From: a gamma proteobacterium symbiont of Taylorina sp.
Lineage (GTDB): Bacteria; Pseudomonadota; Gammaproteobacteria; GRL18
Assembly (NCBI GenBank): GCA_025655455.1
Contig: JAHXIV010000080.1
Span: forward strand, 1-53,251
Length of the DNA stretch: 53,251 bases
Direction of reading: 5' to 3'
Positions within the stretch are counted from its first letter, which is position 1; the number at the start of each line of letters is the position of its first letter. Positions 19,632 through 28,332 of the stretch are shown here, in pieces. The notes under the pieces are model-generated. The model made no database searches and was not told the DNA's origin. It saw nothing but the letters and a program-made list of their open reading frames with translations. Made by a program: the position numbers and the translations under genes.

Positions 19632-19991
19632 ATGAGTAACTCAACAAATGAAGATGAAAATGTAATTGAACAAACAAAAGAAACGATTGCAAACTTAAGT
19701 CAAGAGAAAATAGAGTTGCTGCGTTTCAATGTAAAAGTTCAAGCGCTTAACTCCGAGGTTGATGTAATATTAGAATCAATTAAATCTAGCGTTGGTATAA
19801 ATCATTTAATTCCTAAAAGGATCGGTATTGCATCTGAACTAAAGCTATTGGCAATGCAATACAAAAAATGGGGTGTGGACGAAACTTTGATTGAACCAAT
19901 TATATTGGTCAGGAAGAAATTGAAACTGGCTAAAGTTTTATTCAAAAAGTGTCAGTATTATTTGAAGCAGGAACGTGAAATGGCTTTATGA
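19632..19991 (+). CDS. Hypothetical cytoplasmic helical protein (119 residues)
   Basis: No family is recognised. The protein is mostly helical, with an acidic start (NSTNEDENVIEQTKETIANL) and several lysine-rich segments toward the end (RKKLKLAKVLFKKCQYYLK). There is no signal peptide. The start is preceded by AGAGAAAG, a moderate ribosome site. The 3' end overlaps the convergent secreted-protein gene by 6 bp, a tight packing that supports both reading frames. Confidence 0.5.
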   Translation: MSNSTNEDENVIEQTKETIANLSQEKIELLRFNVKVQALNSEVDVILESIKSSVGINHLIPKRIGIASELKLLAMQYKKWGVDETLIEPIILVRKKLKLAKVLFKKCQYYLKQEREMAL

Positions 19992-20582
19992 GCAAGAGCC
20001 TGAAATCTCCAATCTCGTCACTCCATACGCATACTTCTTAGAACCATACCATGGGGCGGTTGCACATTGCGTATACTCCTCCACGGGACCTTCCTCAAGC
20101 TGCTTGCAACTGTACTCACCGTCCCCAGACCACAGAGTAATCTCACTCACGTCACACTCACTTTTCAGGCTCAACCCGTTATCACCTACATCTCTTTTAC
20201 CACCAATAGTTAAATCAAACTTGGCAGTACTGCCTTCGTTGAAATTCCTATCGGTACTGACCATTATCAAATAGTCTCCCTTTGCAAGATCGGCTGTTAA
20301 AATAATTTTTCCGTCCGTTGGGTTATCCATATCACCTTCATTAACGAATACATAATCTAAACCATGACCAACTGAGATAAATATCTCCCCCTTATTATTT
20401 AAAAAATTAATACCAGATATTGTCAAAGTTACTTTACCATCAGTAGCAAATTCTGATTGTATACCAGATATAAGTGGAGATTGTGTTTTTGCATCAATCT
20501 CACCATCTGCGGTAAAAGCTTGAGTGCTAAAGAGTATAAAAAAGCAAAAAAGAAAAATATGGAATAGTTTAAATGTTTTCAT
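19986..20582 (-). CDS. Secreted protein with an IPT/TIG-like segment
   Basis: This 198-residue protein starts at the ATG at 20582. The upstream in-frame ATG (20588) sits one base from the GGGAG ribosome site, whereas 20582 is 7 bases away, so the inner start is preferred. A Sec signal peptide ends near TQAFTA. SPLISGIQSEFATDGKVTLT followed by ISGINFL is the usual opening of an IPT/TIG-type beta-sandwich. The C-terminal third has four cysteines (ECDVS, YSCKQL, QCATAP, GSCS) that may form two disulfides. The function is unknown. It may be exported to the surface. Confidence 0.6.
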   Translation of the reverse strand: MKTFKLFHIFLFCFFILFSTQAFTADGEIDAKTQSPLISGIQSEFATDGKVTLTISGINFLNNKGEIFISVGHGLDYVFVNEGDMDNPTDGKIILTADLAKGDYLIMVSTDRNFNEGSTAKFDLTIGGKRDVGDNGLSLKSECDVSEITLWSGDGEYSCKQLEEGPVEEYTQCATAPWYGSKKYAYGVTRLEISGSCS

Positions 20583-21096
20583 GGACATGCTCCCGTATTA
20601 TGTTCAGCTCAATATGAGCAATATACAGGCAATGATATGGTCAAAAGTATTTATCAGGTACGGGAGATATGTTTCTGATTTACCCTTTTCATAAGAAATT
20701 CAATGCACCATTACCAAGCTTTTCATTTAGTGAAGAATTACGATTGTGGATAATACCATTTGATTTATATAGTGATCAGTTATTTGTTCCGGAACAGTTC
20801 CAGTTCTTATTTATTATAATAAAAGAGTGTTGCATCGACCAGCTGAATCTAGGCATTTTTTAAAGACCTATTATATTTTTATGATATGAAATGTATTCTG
20901 GAAATTAGAGGGAAAGCCATATTTCCCTAGAGCTGCTCCTTGAGGTCATCAAGGCAAATTAGCGGATAACACTTGATTTTTTAAATTAAAAAACAGTATT
21001 TATTCGTGTCCCTTTAAGCATTCTTATTACCTGCTCAAGTGAAGTGATAAACAAAAAAACAATGCCTGATAATGGCAAATAGTGTATTATTTTAAT
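20583..21096. other. Non-coding stretch in the island
   Basis: A split inverted repeat CTCCCGTA (about 20591) / TACGGGAG (about 20658) brackets the upstream region of the secreted-protein gene and could be an operator or part of its leader. A palindromic T6-AAATT-A6 stretch near 20975 could be a weak bidirectional terminator. A 64-codon ORF at 20669-20863 has no coding character. Confidence 0.4.
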
Positions 21097-21417
21097 ATGC
21101 AAACAATACAAAATATAGAAAAAACAATAAAAGAAAGCTTAGCAGTGATGGTGTACTTTTCTGCACCAACATGTAATGTATGTCACGCATTAAAACCAAA
21201 ACTTATAGAAGCATTAAAAAAAAATTTTAAAGAGTTTATAGTTGAGAGTGTGAATATAAGTACTGAAGAAGATATTGCTCCACATTTTGGAGTTTTTACA
21301 GTTCCTACAATCTTAATTTTTTTAGATGGTAAAGAATTTTTGAGAAAATCTCGGAATATGAGTGTTAATGAAGTTGTAAGGGAGATAAAACGTCCTTACG
21401 ATATTATGACTTCTTAA
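21097..21417 (+). CDS. Thioredoxin-like protein, possibly of foreign origin
   Basis: This 106-residue thioredoxin-fold protein would act in disulfide exchange in the cytoplasm (no signal peptide). The active site is APTCNVCHALKP, a C-N-V-C pair rather than the standard CGPC. FGVFTVPTILIFLDGKE contains the conserved cis-proline. The ATG at 21097 gives MQTIQNIEKTI, which fits the fold; the GTG at 21082 would add five residues. Neither start has a good ribosome site. The gene is rich in AAA, TTT and TTA codons, and its wording resembles campylobacterotal thioredoxin-like proteins known from memory, suggesting transfer. Confidence 0.8.
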   Translation: MQTIQNIEKTIKESLAVMVYFSAPTCNVCHALKPKLIEALKKNFKEFIVESVNISTEEDIAPHFGVFTVPTILIFLDGKEFLRKSRNMSVNEVVREIKRPYDIMTS

Positions 21418-22005
21418 ATTTACCTTATATCTACATAAACCAAGAAAACAGTAGATAAAAATATTATTCATTCTATCAGTTCTTTTCGTTCCCTCTTACA
21501 TTTCTTTCTTACTCTTAATAATTTCATATTTCTATCATTAAACTTTGTAAGTTGCCGTATACTGTATGGGATGTTGAAGAGTAAATAAATTGATCATGCA
21601 ATTGCTGTAAGACACCACCTTTTGGCTAATTGCCATTTAGCAATAGCAACACGCTCAGATATCAGCTGACAAGCTAAAGAATCAATATTGCTAGAGATGG
21701 TATGAAGTTAAGGATTAAGCTAAATAAACAAGAGGTTATGAATAATCCCTGTATAGCAATAATCACCATTCAAGAACTTAATAAAATGACTGGCGGTTAT
21801 AAAATCTGCTAAATTGTAAATTAAATCAGAGCAAACTAAGCGTACAGAGTACGTAATTATGAGTGATATTAAAAGGCTTGTAACAGCCAGTGAATTTGTA
21901 GACTTGATTGGCTAAGAAAACTGCTTTCAAAATAACAAAGTACCACCAAACGATTAAATATTGGCACAATTAATTTTAGGTGTTTTCTGAAAACAATGCT
22001 ATGTA
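21418..22005. other. Degenerate stretch before tRNA-Leu
   Basis: These 588 bases hold no convincing gene. Two short forward ORFs look like truncated starts: 21702-21812 (36 codons, containing CIAIITIQELNKMTGG) and 21859-21915 (18 codons, MSDIKRLVTASEFVDLIG). Both may be relics of element genes cut by deletions. Confidence 0.4.
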
Positions 22006-22092
22006 TGGTGCCCAGGAGAGGACTTGAACCTCCACGACCCGAAGGCCACTAGCACCTGAAGCTAGCGTGTCTACCAATTTCACCACCTGGGC
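22006..22092 (-). tRNA. tRNA-Leu (anticodon CAG)
   Basis: The reverse strand folds as an 87-base class II tRNA. The acceptor GCCCAGG pairs with the CCTGGGC end, followed by A and an encoded CCA. The D-loop is TGGTGAAATTGGTAGAC, the anticodon stem is CTAGC/GCTAG with loop TTCAGGT (anticodon CAG, reading CUG), the variable arm is long (GGCC TTCG GGTC), and the T-loop is TTCAAGT. The anticodon arm is nearly the same as in E. coli tRNA-Leu(CAG). Its 3' end is duplicated at 18932-18956. Confidence 0.96.
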
Positions 22093-22166
22093 TTAAAAAG
22101 ACGGGAGCACATATTATACTCCCTACTGAGATAAAATACTTCTATTTTTTACTCCAATATTCACTT

Positions 22167-23252
22167 TTATCCTGAGGCGCGTGCTTTCATATAACCCTGT
22201 TCACTGACACGACTCCATTGTATGACATTGTCTTTAAATTCAATAAATGAAGTATGTATCCTTTTTGAGAGTTCATCATGCTCTCCCACTTTTGCCACGA
22301 CTTCTGTTGATAAGATCTGTAATTTTTTAATGACATCATCAGGATATTGACGCATTTTAACTTTGTGCTTGTTCACTAATGTTTGTAAAGCCTGATTATT
22401 TTTTGCTGTATAGTCAGCCAGCATATCCTGGTTGGCTATCCGACAGGCATTACGAACAATAACCCGTAAATCTTTGGGCAAATCATTAAATGCATCTTTA
22501 TTTATCATGGCTTCCATGGTTGAACCTGGCTCATGCCATCCGGGATGATAATAAAACTTGGCCACTTTATACAAACCGAAGGCCATATCATTGTATGGAC
22601 CAACCCATTCGGTGGCATCAATAGCACCGGACTGCATTGAGGTATATATTTCTCCACCGGGGAGAGTGACAGGGGTCCCACCAGCTTGTTTTAACACTTC
22701 TCCACCCATGCCCGGCAGGCGCATTTTCAGACCTTTCAGATCATCAATACTATTAATCTCTTTATTAAACCAGCCGCCCATTTGCACTCCGGTATTACCC
22801 GCTGCATTGGGAATTAAGTTAAATTTATCATACAATTCTTCCCACAGCTTCATACCACCACCGTGATAGAGCCAGCCATTCATTTCCTGAGCAGTTAAGC
22901 CAAAGGGGACAGTAGTAAAAAATTGTGTTGCCGGATGCTTGCCTTTCCAATAGTAGGCGCCGCTATGTCCCATTTGTGCTGTACCTCTTGAGACAGCATC
23001 AAATACTTCCAGTGCAGGTACAATTTCATTGGCACCATAGACTTTGACCTTTAAACGGCCGCCGCTCATTTCATTAATGGTTTTAGCCAGAAAGTTAGCT
23101 CCGGTACCCAGACCAGGAAAATTCTTTGGCCAGGATGTGACCATTTTCCATTTTATTGTCTTAGCAGCAGAAGCTGATTGTATTCCACCTAGCAAACAGG
23201 TTGTGGCAACTGAACCTGCACCAACCCCTTTTATAAAATCACGCCTTTTCAT
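22167..23252 (-). CDS. TRAP transporter substrate-binding protein (DctP family)
   Basis: This periplasmic solute receptor binds carboxylates or related acids for a tripartite symporter. It has 361 residues. The start MKRRDFIKGVGAGSVATT is a twin-arginine signal (RRDFIK). MVTSWPKNFPGLGTGANFLA, the GWFNKEINS segment and GLKMRLPGMGGEVLKQAG are typical of the DctP family, as is the buried acid-binding region near DATEWVGPYND. No DctQ or DctM membrane gene is adjacent, so the partner permease must be elsewhere. Confidence 0.9.
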   Translation of the reverse strand: MKRRDFIKGVGAGSVATTCLLGGIQSASAAKTIKWKMVTSWPKNFPGLGTGANFLAKTINEMSGGRLKVKVYGANEIVPALEVFDAVSRGTAQMGHSGAYYWKGKHPATQFFTTVPFGLTAQEMNGWLYHGGGMKLWEELYDKFNLIPNAAGNTGVQMGGWFNKEINSIDDLKGLKMRLPGMGGEVLKQAGGTPVTLPGGEIYTSMQSGAIDATEWVGPYNDMAFGLYKVAKFYYHPGWHEPGSTMEAMINKDAFNDLPKDLRVIVRNACRIANQDMLADYTAKNNQALQTLVNKHKVKMRQYPDDVIKKLQILSTEVVAKVGEHDELSKRIHTSFIEFKDNVIQWSRVSEQGYMKARASG

Positions 23253-23328
23253 TCTCTTTAAACCCCCTCATCAATCCCCCTTCGCCTAAAAGCGCCTACT
23301 TTTGGTAAAAAGGGGAAAGTGTTTATAT

Positions 23329-25599
23329 TTAAATTAAGTTTGCAACGCTCAGCATCAGCCAGCGTGTTCCTTCATAATCAAAGCTGACTTGCACTCTTGC
23401 TCTGGCTCCACTACCTTCTATATCAATAACTGTCCCTTCACCAAATTTTTTATGAGTGACTCTCTGACCCAGCGCAATATCACCTTCATTGCTGTCATGA
23501 GTACTGAATGGTTTATTATTTTCGGAAGAATGAAATGAACTCATGTTATTGTTGACTGCCCTCACCTGAGTCACCAGCTCAGCCGGGATTTCAGTTAAAA
23601 ATTGTGATGCATAAGCCATTTCATTACGTCCGTACATGGTTCTGCTTTCTGCGTGGGTCAGATGCAATTGCTGTCGTGCCCGGGTAATCCCAACATAGCA
23701 AAGACGACGTTCTTCTTCAAGTTTTCCTCCCACATAGTCCTGCAGAGCATTTTTGTGTGGAAACAAACCCTGTTCCAAACCGCTTAAAAAAACCAGTTCA
23801 AACTCTAGACCCTTGGCACTATGCAGTGACATCAGCTGTACGCATTCTTCCCACTCATCCGCCTGCCCTTCACCTGCTTCTAAAGCAGCATGTGCAAGAA
23901 ACTCACTCATAGGATTGGAGAGTACTTCCTCACTCTTATCCAGCATATCTTCCAGACTTTCTTTTACCGCGTCCAACAGGGGATCACCTTCATCATCAAA
24001 ACGTTTTACCGCATTGATCAGCTCACCAAGATTTTCTACTTTGGCCTGTGCCCGCTCACTATTGTCCTTGCCATGATATTCTTTTAATAATGAGGTTTCA
24101 ATAATATGGGTCACCTGTTCCGCCAGGCTGAATTCAGCCGCTTCGGCAGTACAATCCATCTCATCAATTAGATCGATAAATTTTTGTAATGCAGCGGCTG
24201 CCCGTGCAGATAATTGCTTATTTTCTATCAGAGTATTAGCGGTCTGCCATAAATTGTCCTGATTGCTTTTAGCAGTATCACGAATAATCTCCAGGGTTCG
24301 TTGACCAATACCCCGTGTCGGAGTATTAACAATCCGCTCAAATGCTGCATCATCCTGACGGTTAGTGGCCAGACGAATATAGGCTAAGGCATCTTTGATT
24401 TCAGCACGATCATAAAAACGCAAGCCGCCATAGACCCGATAAGGAATTCCTCGTTTGACCAATTCATATTCATGTGGCTGTGACTGAGCATTGGAACGAT
24501 ATAAAATGGCAATATCACTACGTTTGCCTCCATTGTCTATCCATTTCTCAATTTGTCCTGCCACGTAGGCAGCCTCATCAATTTCATTAAAGGCCTGATA
24601 AATCTGTAATCGCTCACCCTCACTATCAGCAGTCCAGAGTTCCTTACCCAGTCGATCACTATTATTGGCAATGACGGCATTAGCAGCTTGTAGAATATTA
24701 CCAGTGGAACGATAATTTTGTTCCAGCTTAATAATAGTCGAGACTTCTTTCTCAGCTGCAGCTGAGGCATTAAAATCACTGTTGAAATCACGAATATGCT
24801 GTATTTTTGCACCACGCCAGCCATAGATAGACTGGTCATCATCCCCGACCACAAAACTACTCATATTGGTTTGCGGTAAATTATTACCGCTTAACACTTT
24901 TAACCAGGCATATTGAATGGTATTGGTATCCTGAAACTCATCCACTAAAATATGGCTGAAATGCTGCTGATAATGTTTGAGGACATGTGCTTGTTTCAGC
25001 CAGAGTTCATGAGCGCGCAATAACAATTCAGCAAAATCAACCAAACCGGTACGCTGACAAAGTTCTTCATAACGGGAATAGATATCCAGCATAAATTCTC
25101 TACCACGAAATTCTCTCGGATTAAGCTGTGCTGCTCTTAGTCCATTATCTTTACTATCATTGATAAACCATTGCACTTCACGCGGAGGATGCTGCTTTTC
25201 ATCAATACCTATTTCTTTCATAATGCGCTTCACCAGACGCCGTTGGTCATCACTATCAATAATCTGAAAATTCTCCAGCAGTCCGGCATCCATCCAGTGA
25301 GCACGCAGCAGACGATGAGCCAAGCCATGAAAGGTGCCCACCCACATATTACGCAGTGGTGTTTTCAGCAAACTTTCAATTCGAAAGCGCATTTCTCCGG
25401 CGGCTTTATTAGTGAATGTTACAGCCATAATGCTATAGGGAGAAACATTTTCAACCTGTACCAGCCAGGCTATACGATGCACTAAAACACGAGTCTTGCC
25501 GCTGCCTGCTCCAGCCAGAACCAGAGTGTTTTGTGCCTCAGAGCAAACTGCCCGACGCTGTGCTTTGTTGAGTGGATCCAGTATTTGAGAAATATCCAT
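23329..25599 (-). CDS. uvrD: DNA helicase II (UvrD/PcrA type)
   Basis: This superfamily 1A 3'-5' helicase acts in nucleotide excision and mismatch repair. Its 756 residues compare with 720 for E. coli UvrD. Motif I is LAGAGSGKTRVLVHRIAWL, with Q-motif LNKAQRRAV before it. Motif II is LVDEFQDTN, motif III is VGDDDQSIYGWRGA, motif IV is LEQNYRST, motif V is LMSLHSAKGLEFELVFLSG and motif VI is EERRLCYVGITRA. The C-terminal GQRVTHKKFGEGTVIDIEGS matches the UvrD-type tail. An insertion of about 25 residues near residue 545 explains the extra length. It lies 20 bp downstream of pgl. Confidence 0.97.
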   Translation of the reverse strand: MDISQILDPLNKAQRRAVCSEAQNTLVLAGAGSGKTRVLVHRIAWLVQVENVSPYSIMAVTFTNKAAGEMRFRIESLLKTPLRNMWVGTFHGLAHRLLRAHWMDAGLLENFQIIDSDDQRRLVKRIMKEIGIDEKQHPPREVQWFINDSKDNGLRAAQLNPREFRGREFMLDIYSRYEELCQRTGLVDFAELLLRAHELWLKQAHVLKHYQQHFSHILVDEFQDTNTIQYAWLKVLSGNNLPQTNMSSFVVGDDDQSIYGWRGAKIQHIRDFNSDFNASAAAEKEVSTIIKLEQNYRSTGNILQAANAVIANNSDRLGKELWTADSEGERLQIYQAFNEIDEAAYVAGQIEKWIDNGGKRSDIAILYRSNAQSQPHEYELVKRGIPYRVYGGLRFYDRAEIKDALAYIRLATNRQDDAAFERIVNTPTRGIGQRTLEIIRDTAKSNQDNLWQTANTLIENKQLSARAAAALQKFIDLIDEMDCTAEAAEFSLAEQVTHIIETSLLKEYHGKDNSERAQAKVENLGELINAVKRFDDEGDPLLDAVKESLEDMLDKSEEVLSNPMSEFLAHAALEAGEGQADEWEECVQLMSLHSAKGLEFELVFLSGLEQGLFPHKNALQDYVGGKLEEERRLCYVGITRARQQLHLTHAESRTMYGRNEMAYASQFLTEIPAELVTQVRAVNNNMSSFHSSENNKPFSTHDSNEGDIALGQRVTHKKFGEGTVIDIEGSGARARVQVSFDYEGTRWLMLSVANLI

Positions 25600-25608
25600 A
25601 TTTTTTTG

Positions 25609-25629
25609 GTGTTAAGTGTTAAGTGTTAG
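25609..25629 (+). repeat. Three tandem GTGTTAA/G heptamers
   Basis: GTGTTAA, GTGTTAA and GTGTTAG follow one another, overlapping the pgl stop codon. The same heptamer is duplicated at 14727-14740, also just after a gene end. Confidence 0.65.
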
Positions 25630-26305
25630 GTTGTGCATCATCATCTATTAGGACATCGACACCGTTTAGGGCATTAATTTGGGCAATGGGTAAATTATTA
25701 CCCTGCTGCCATTGTTGGACGGCTGTTTTTTTACTGCTGCCGGTCACCAGAACAATGAGTTTTAAACTTTGAAATAATGATTTTTTACTGAGGCTAACCC
25801 GTTCCGTGGGAGGCTTGGGTGAATCATAGACTGCATGGGTCAGTTCTTCCTCATTGTGTCTGTGTCCGGGAAACAAGCTGGCAGTATGCCCGTCTTCTCC
25901 AAGGCCTAATAAACTCAGATCAAAAGGAAGCACCGGCTGAATCAATTCTGCATAGTCTTGTGCGGCTTGTTCTGCTCCCCGTTCAGCATGAATAACATGA
26001 AAATTTTCTTTAGGAAAACCCACTTTATTTAACCATGACTGTTTAATCATCAGGCTGTTTCGTTCTGGATCATCGGCCTGCAGACAGCGTTCATCACCGA
26101 GATATAAATGCCACTTGGACCATTGCTGATCCTGATCGGCTAAAATTTCATAAATTCTTTTGGGTGTTGTGCCGCCGGCCAGAACACATTTAAAAACACC
26201 ACGATGTGAAATCGACTCCTGTGCTTTAAGCAGGATCCAGTGTACAGCAGATTGGGCTACTGCTTCCGCATTATTGCGCTGATGCCATTGTATTTGATGG
26301 TTCAT
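25619..26305 (-). CDS. pgl: 6-phosphogluconolactonase
   Basis: It hydrolyses 6-phosphogluconolactone in the oxidative pentose phosphate or Entner-Doudoroff route. Its 228 residues fit the DevB/Pgl family. ALAGGTTP-type motif VLAGGTTPKRIYEIL, the LYLGDERCL segment (acidic catalytic region) and LLGLGEDGHTASLFPGH are diagnostic. It lies one base after glk, so the two are coupled. zwf and edd are not in the window. Its stop codon lies within the heptamer repeats. Confidence 0.95.
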   Translation of the reverse strand: MNHQIQWHQRNNAEAVAQSAVHWILLKAQESISHRGVFKCVLAGGTTPKRIYEILADQDQQWSKWHLYLGDERCLQADDPERNSLMIKQSWLNKVGFPKENFHVIHAERGAEQAAQDYAELIQPVLPFDLSLLGLGEDGHTASLFPGHRHNEEELTHAVYDSPKPPTERVSLSKKSLFQSLKLIVLVTGSSKKTAVQQWQQGNNLPIAQINALNGVDVLIDDDAQPNT

Positions 26306-26306
26306 A

Positions 26307-27329
26307 TCAATCTTTCTCTAACGATTTAGTAGTATGTGATGCCGCATAAATTGCCGGACCATATAGTGCGGTCTTATCATTCATAATCACTTTAACAGGC
26401 ATAGATTTTAATAGCGGCTGCATCCTGCCTTTATCTAAAAATGCCTGCATAAAACGACCAGCTTGTAGTTGCTTTATAATTTTTGGAGCTATACCGCCAC
26501 CAAGAAAAACACCACCACGGGACATAATTTTTAGTGCATGATTGGCTGCTTCAACACCATAAAAATAGACAAACCAGTCCAGCGCCTGTACACAGAGTTG
26601 ATCGGTACCAGAAACAGCTGCTTTTGAAATGGCAGCAGCAGTATCTCCTGCCTGCATCTGTTGTGCAAGCCAATCCGGCGGCTGAGAATTATTTTCATGG
26701 CATAAATACTGATAGAGATTTTCCAGTCCCATACCGGAAACAATTCGCTCCCAACTGACATGCCCCTGATATTGTTTACTTAAAAAAGTATAAAGGCGAT
26801 ATTCTTTTTCTGTCTGCGGGGAAAAATCAGTATGACCGCCTTCTGATGCAAAAGGAATATGCTGTTTGCCATCCCAAAACATGCCGGCTTCGCCCAATCC
26901 GGTACCCGCTGCAATAATTGAGGCATTACCCTTTGCCTCATCATCACCTGGATTTAAAGTGATAAAATCAGTGTCCTGTAAAGCAGAGATGCCCCATGCA
27001 TTGGCTTCCAGATCATTCAGTAAACTAACAGACGGCCAGTTAAATTGTTGTTGAATTTTTGCCGCATCAATTATCCAGGGTAAATTGGTGATTTGACAAA
27101 AATTATTGTCAACCGGGCCGGCAACACCAAAGCAGACTGACTGAAATTGCGACATGCCTGTATTATTATCCAGCAGCGTCAAAAATTGCTTAAGAACTTC
27201 TTTCAGTGACGTAAAGTCAGCACTGATCCAGCTGGCTTCATATAAAGACTGTATCTGTTTGTTTTCAACCTCAAAAATACCCAGATTGGTTTTGGTGCCG
27301 CCAATATCTCCTGCTAGTACCTTCATCAA
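26307..27329 (-). CDS. glk: Glucokinase
   Basis: It phosphorylates glucose with ATP. The 340-residue protein has the phosphate motif GDIGGTKTNLGIF at the N-terminus. CFGVAGPVDNN and LNDLEANAWGI (catalytic Asp) are in the first domain, and ASEGGHTDFSPQTEKE corresponds to the glucose-binding EGGH segment of the proteobacterial Glk group, not the ROK group. Two adjacent Met codons (27329 and 27326) could start it. It precedes pgl on the same strand, pointing to glucose catabolism through 6-phosphogluconate. Confidence 0.96.
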   Translation of the reverse strand: MMKVLAGDIGGTKTNLGIFEVENKQIQSLYEASWISADFTSLKEVLKQFLTLLDNNTGMSQFQSVCFGVAGPVDNNFCQITNLPWIIDAAKIQQQFNWPSVSLLNDLEANAWGISALQDTDFITLNPGDDEAKGNASIIAAGTGLGEAGMFWDGKQHIPFASEGGHTDFSPQTEKEYRLYTFLSKQYQGHVSWERIVSGMGLENLYQYLCHENNSQPPDWLAQQMQAGDTAAAISKAAVSGTDQLCVQALDWFVYFYGVEAANHALKIMSRGGVFLGGGIAPKIIKQLQAGRFMQAFLDKGRMQPLLKSMPVKVIMNDKTALYGPAIYAASHTTKSLEKD

Positions 27330-27459
27330 TATTTCTCAGCTCAACTTTTAATCAAAAAAAATAATGTCTGTTTTAGTGCAAATTAATAATAATCGTCTAC
27401 ACTTATTTTAGTGAACAGCTATTCGTAGTTTATTATACACAAGATAAGATTATGAGATC

Positions 27460-28323
27460 ATGCCATTCCAAATAAAAACACTAATAATATTATTCATTAG
27501 CCTTTTTCTGGCTGTCAATATTGCATATAGTCAGCAGATCATACAGTTAAACGTAACCGATAAAATCATTGCTAATGCTGAATTTTATCAGGGGGATACT
27601 GACAAACCTTATATTTTAATTTTGCATGGATTTCTCCAGACACATCAATTCCCCACAGTTAAGAGACTTGCTGAGTCACTACATGAATCCGGATATAACG
27701 TATTAACCCCAACCCTGTCATTAAATATTAACCAGAGAACAAAAAGTCTGGCTTGTGAAGCAATTCACACTCATTCCCTTAAAGGTGATCTTCATGAGTT
27801 AAACTTGTGGCTTAAATGGCTGGAAAGAAAAACAATATCACCCATCGTTCTTATTGGGCATAGTATCGGTGCCTTAATGATGCCTGACTATATCAGCACT
27901 TATCCTTCTGACAGAATACAACAGGTTATTTTTTTATCCATGCCCAATTTTGCATCAGGTCTGCCTCAGTCTTATGAAACTCTGGAATATAAAAATTTAG
28001 CTCTGAAATTAATAAAAAATAATGATCGTAATCTACATGAATTCGGTCTTTCTTATTGTAAGAAATTTATTACTACTGCTGAAGCCTTTTTATCCTATTA
28101 TCACTTATCCAAAGAACATTTATTAACAAGCATTAAAGAAATTAATATTAACAAAGCACTCATTATCGGCAGTGAAGATAACCGCGTAGAAGACAGTTGG
28201 AAGAGCGATAATAAACAACTTAATATTGAATTTATTCGCATTGAAGGTGCTAATCATTTTTTTGACTACGAGCATGAATTTGAATTGCTTGAAAATGTTG
28301 AAAAACTCCTGGATAAGAAATAA
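27460..28323 (+). CDS. Exported alpha/beta hydrolase
   Basis: This 287-residue protein begins with a hydrophobic signal segment (IILFISLFLAVNIAYS). The fold is clear from ILILHGFLQTH (oxyanion loop), the nucleophile elbow VLIGHSIGA (Ser), the acid at IIGSEDNRVED and the histidine at IEGANHFFDYEHE. The substrate is unknown. It is followed after 9 bp by the GGDEF-EAL gene in the same orientation, so the two probably share a transcript. Confidence 0.85.
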   Translation: MPFQIKTLIILFISLFLAVNIAYSQQIIQLNVTDKIIANAEFYQGDTDKPYILILHGFLQTHQFPTVKRLAESLHESGYNVLTPTLSLNINQRTKSLACEAIHTHSLKGDLHELNLWLKWLERKTISPIVLIGHSIGALMMPDYISTYPSDRIQQVIFLSMPNFASGLPQSYETLEYKNLALKLIKNNDRNLHEFGLSYCKKFITTAEAFLSYYHLSKEHLLTSIKEININKALIIGSEDNRVEDSWKSDNKQLNIEFIRIEGANHFFDYEHEFELLENVEKLLDKK

Positions 28324-28332
28324 AAATTTATA

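Larger units (their letters stand above)
18957..22005. mobile_element. Putative integrated segment at tRNA-Leu (no integrase visible)
   Basis: The 3.05 kb between the two tRNA-Leu sequences holds four small genes, none of them housekeeping, plus long non-coding stretches with broken short ORFs. No integrase, transposase or phage structural gene is present. It is therefore best read as the remnant of an integrative element, or as cargo mobilised in trans. The one clearly classifiable gene (thioredoxin-like, 21097) looks foreign in codon use. Confidence 0.5.

Noticed and set aside
20669..20863. 64-codon forward ORF in the island
   Set aside because: No ribosome site, no coding character, low-complexity hydrophobic composition from AT-rich DNA.
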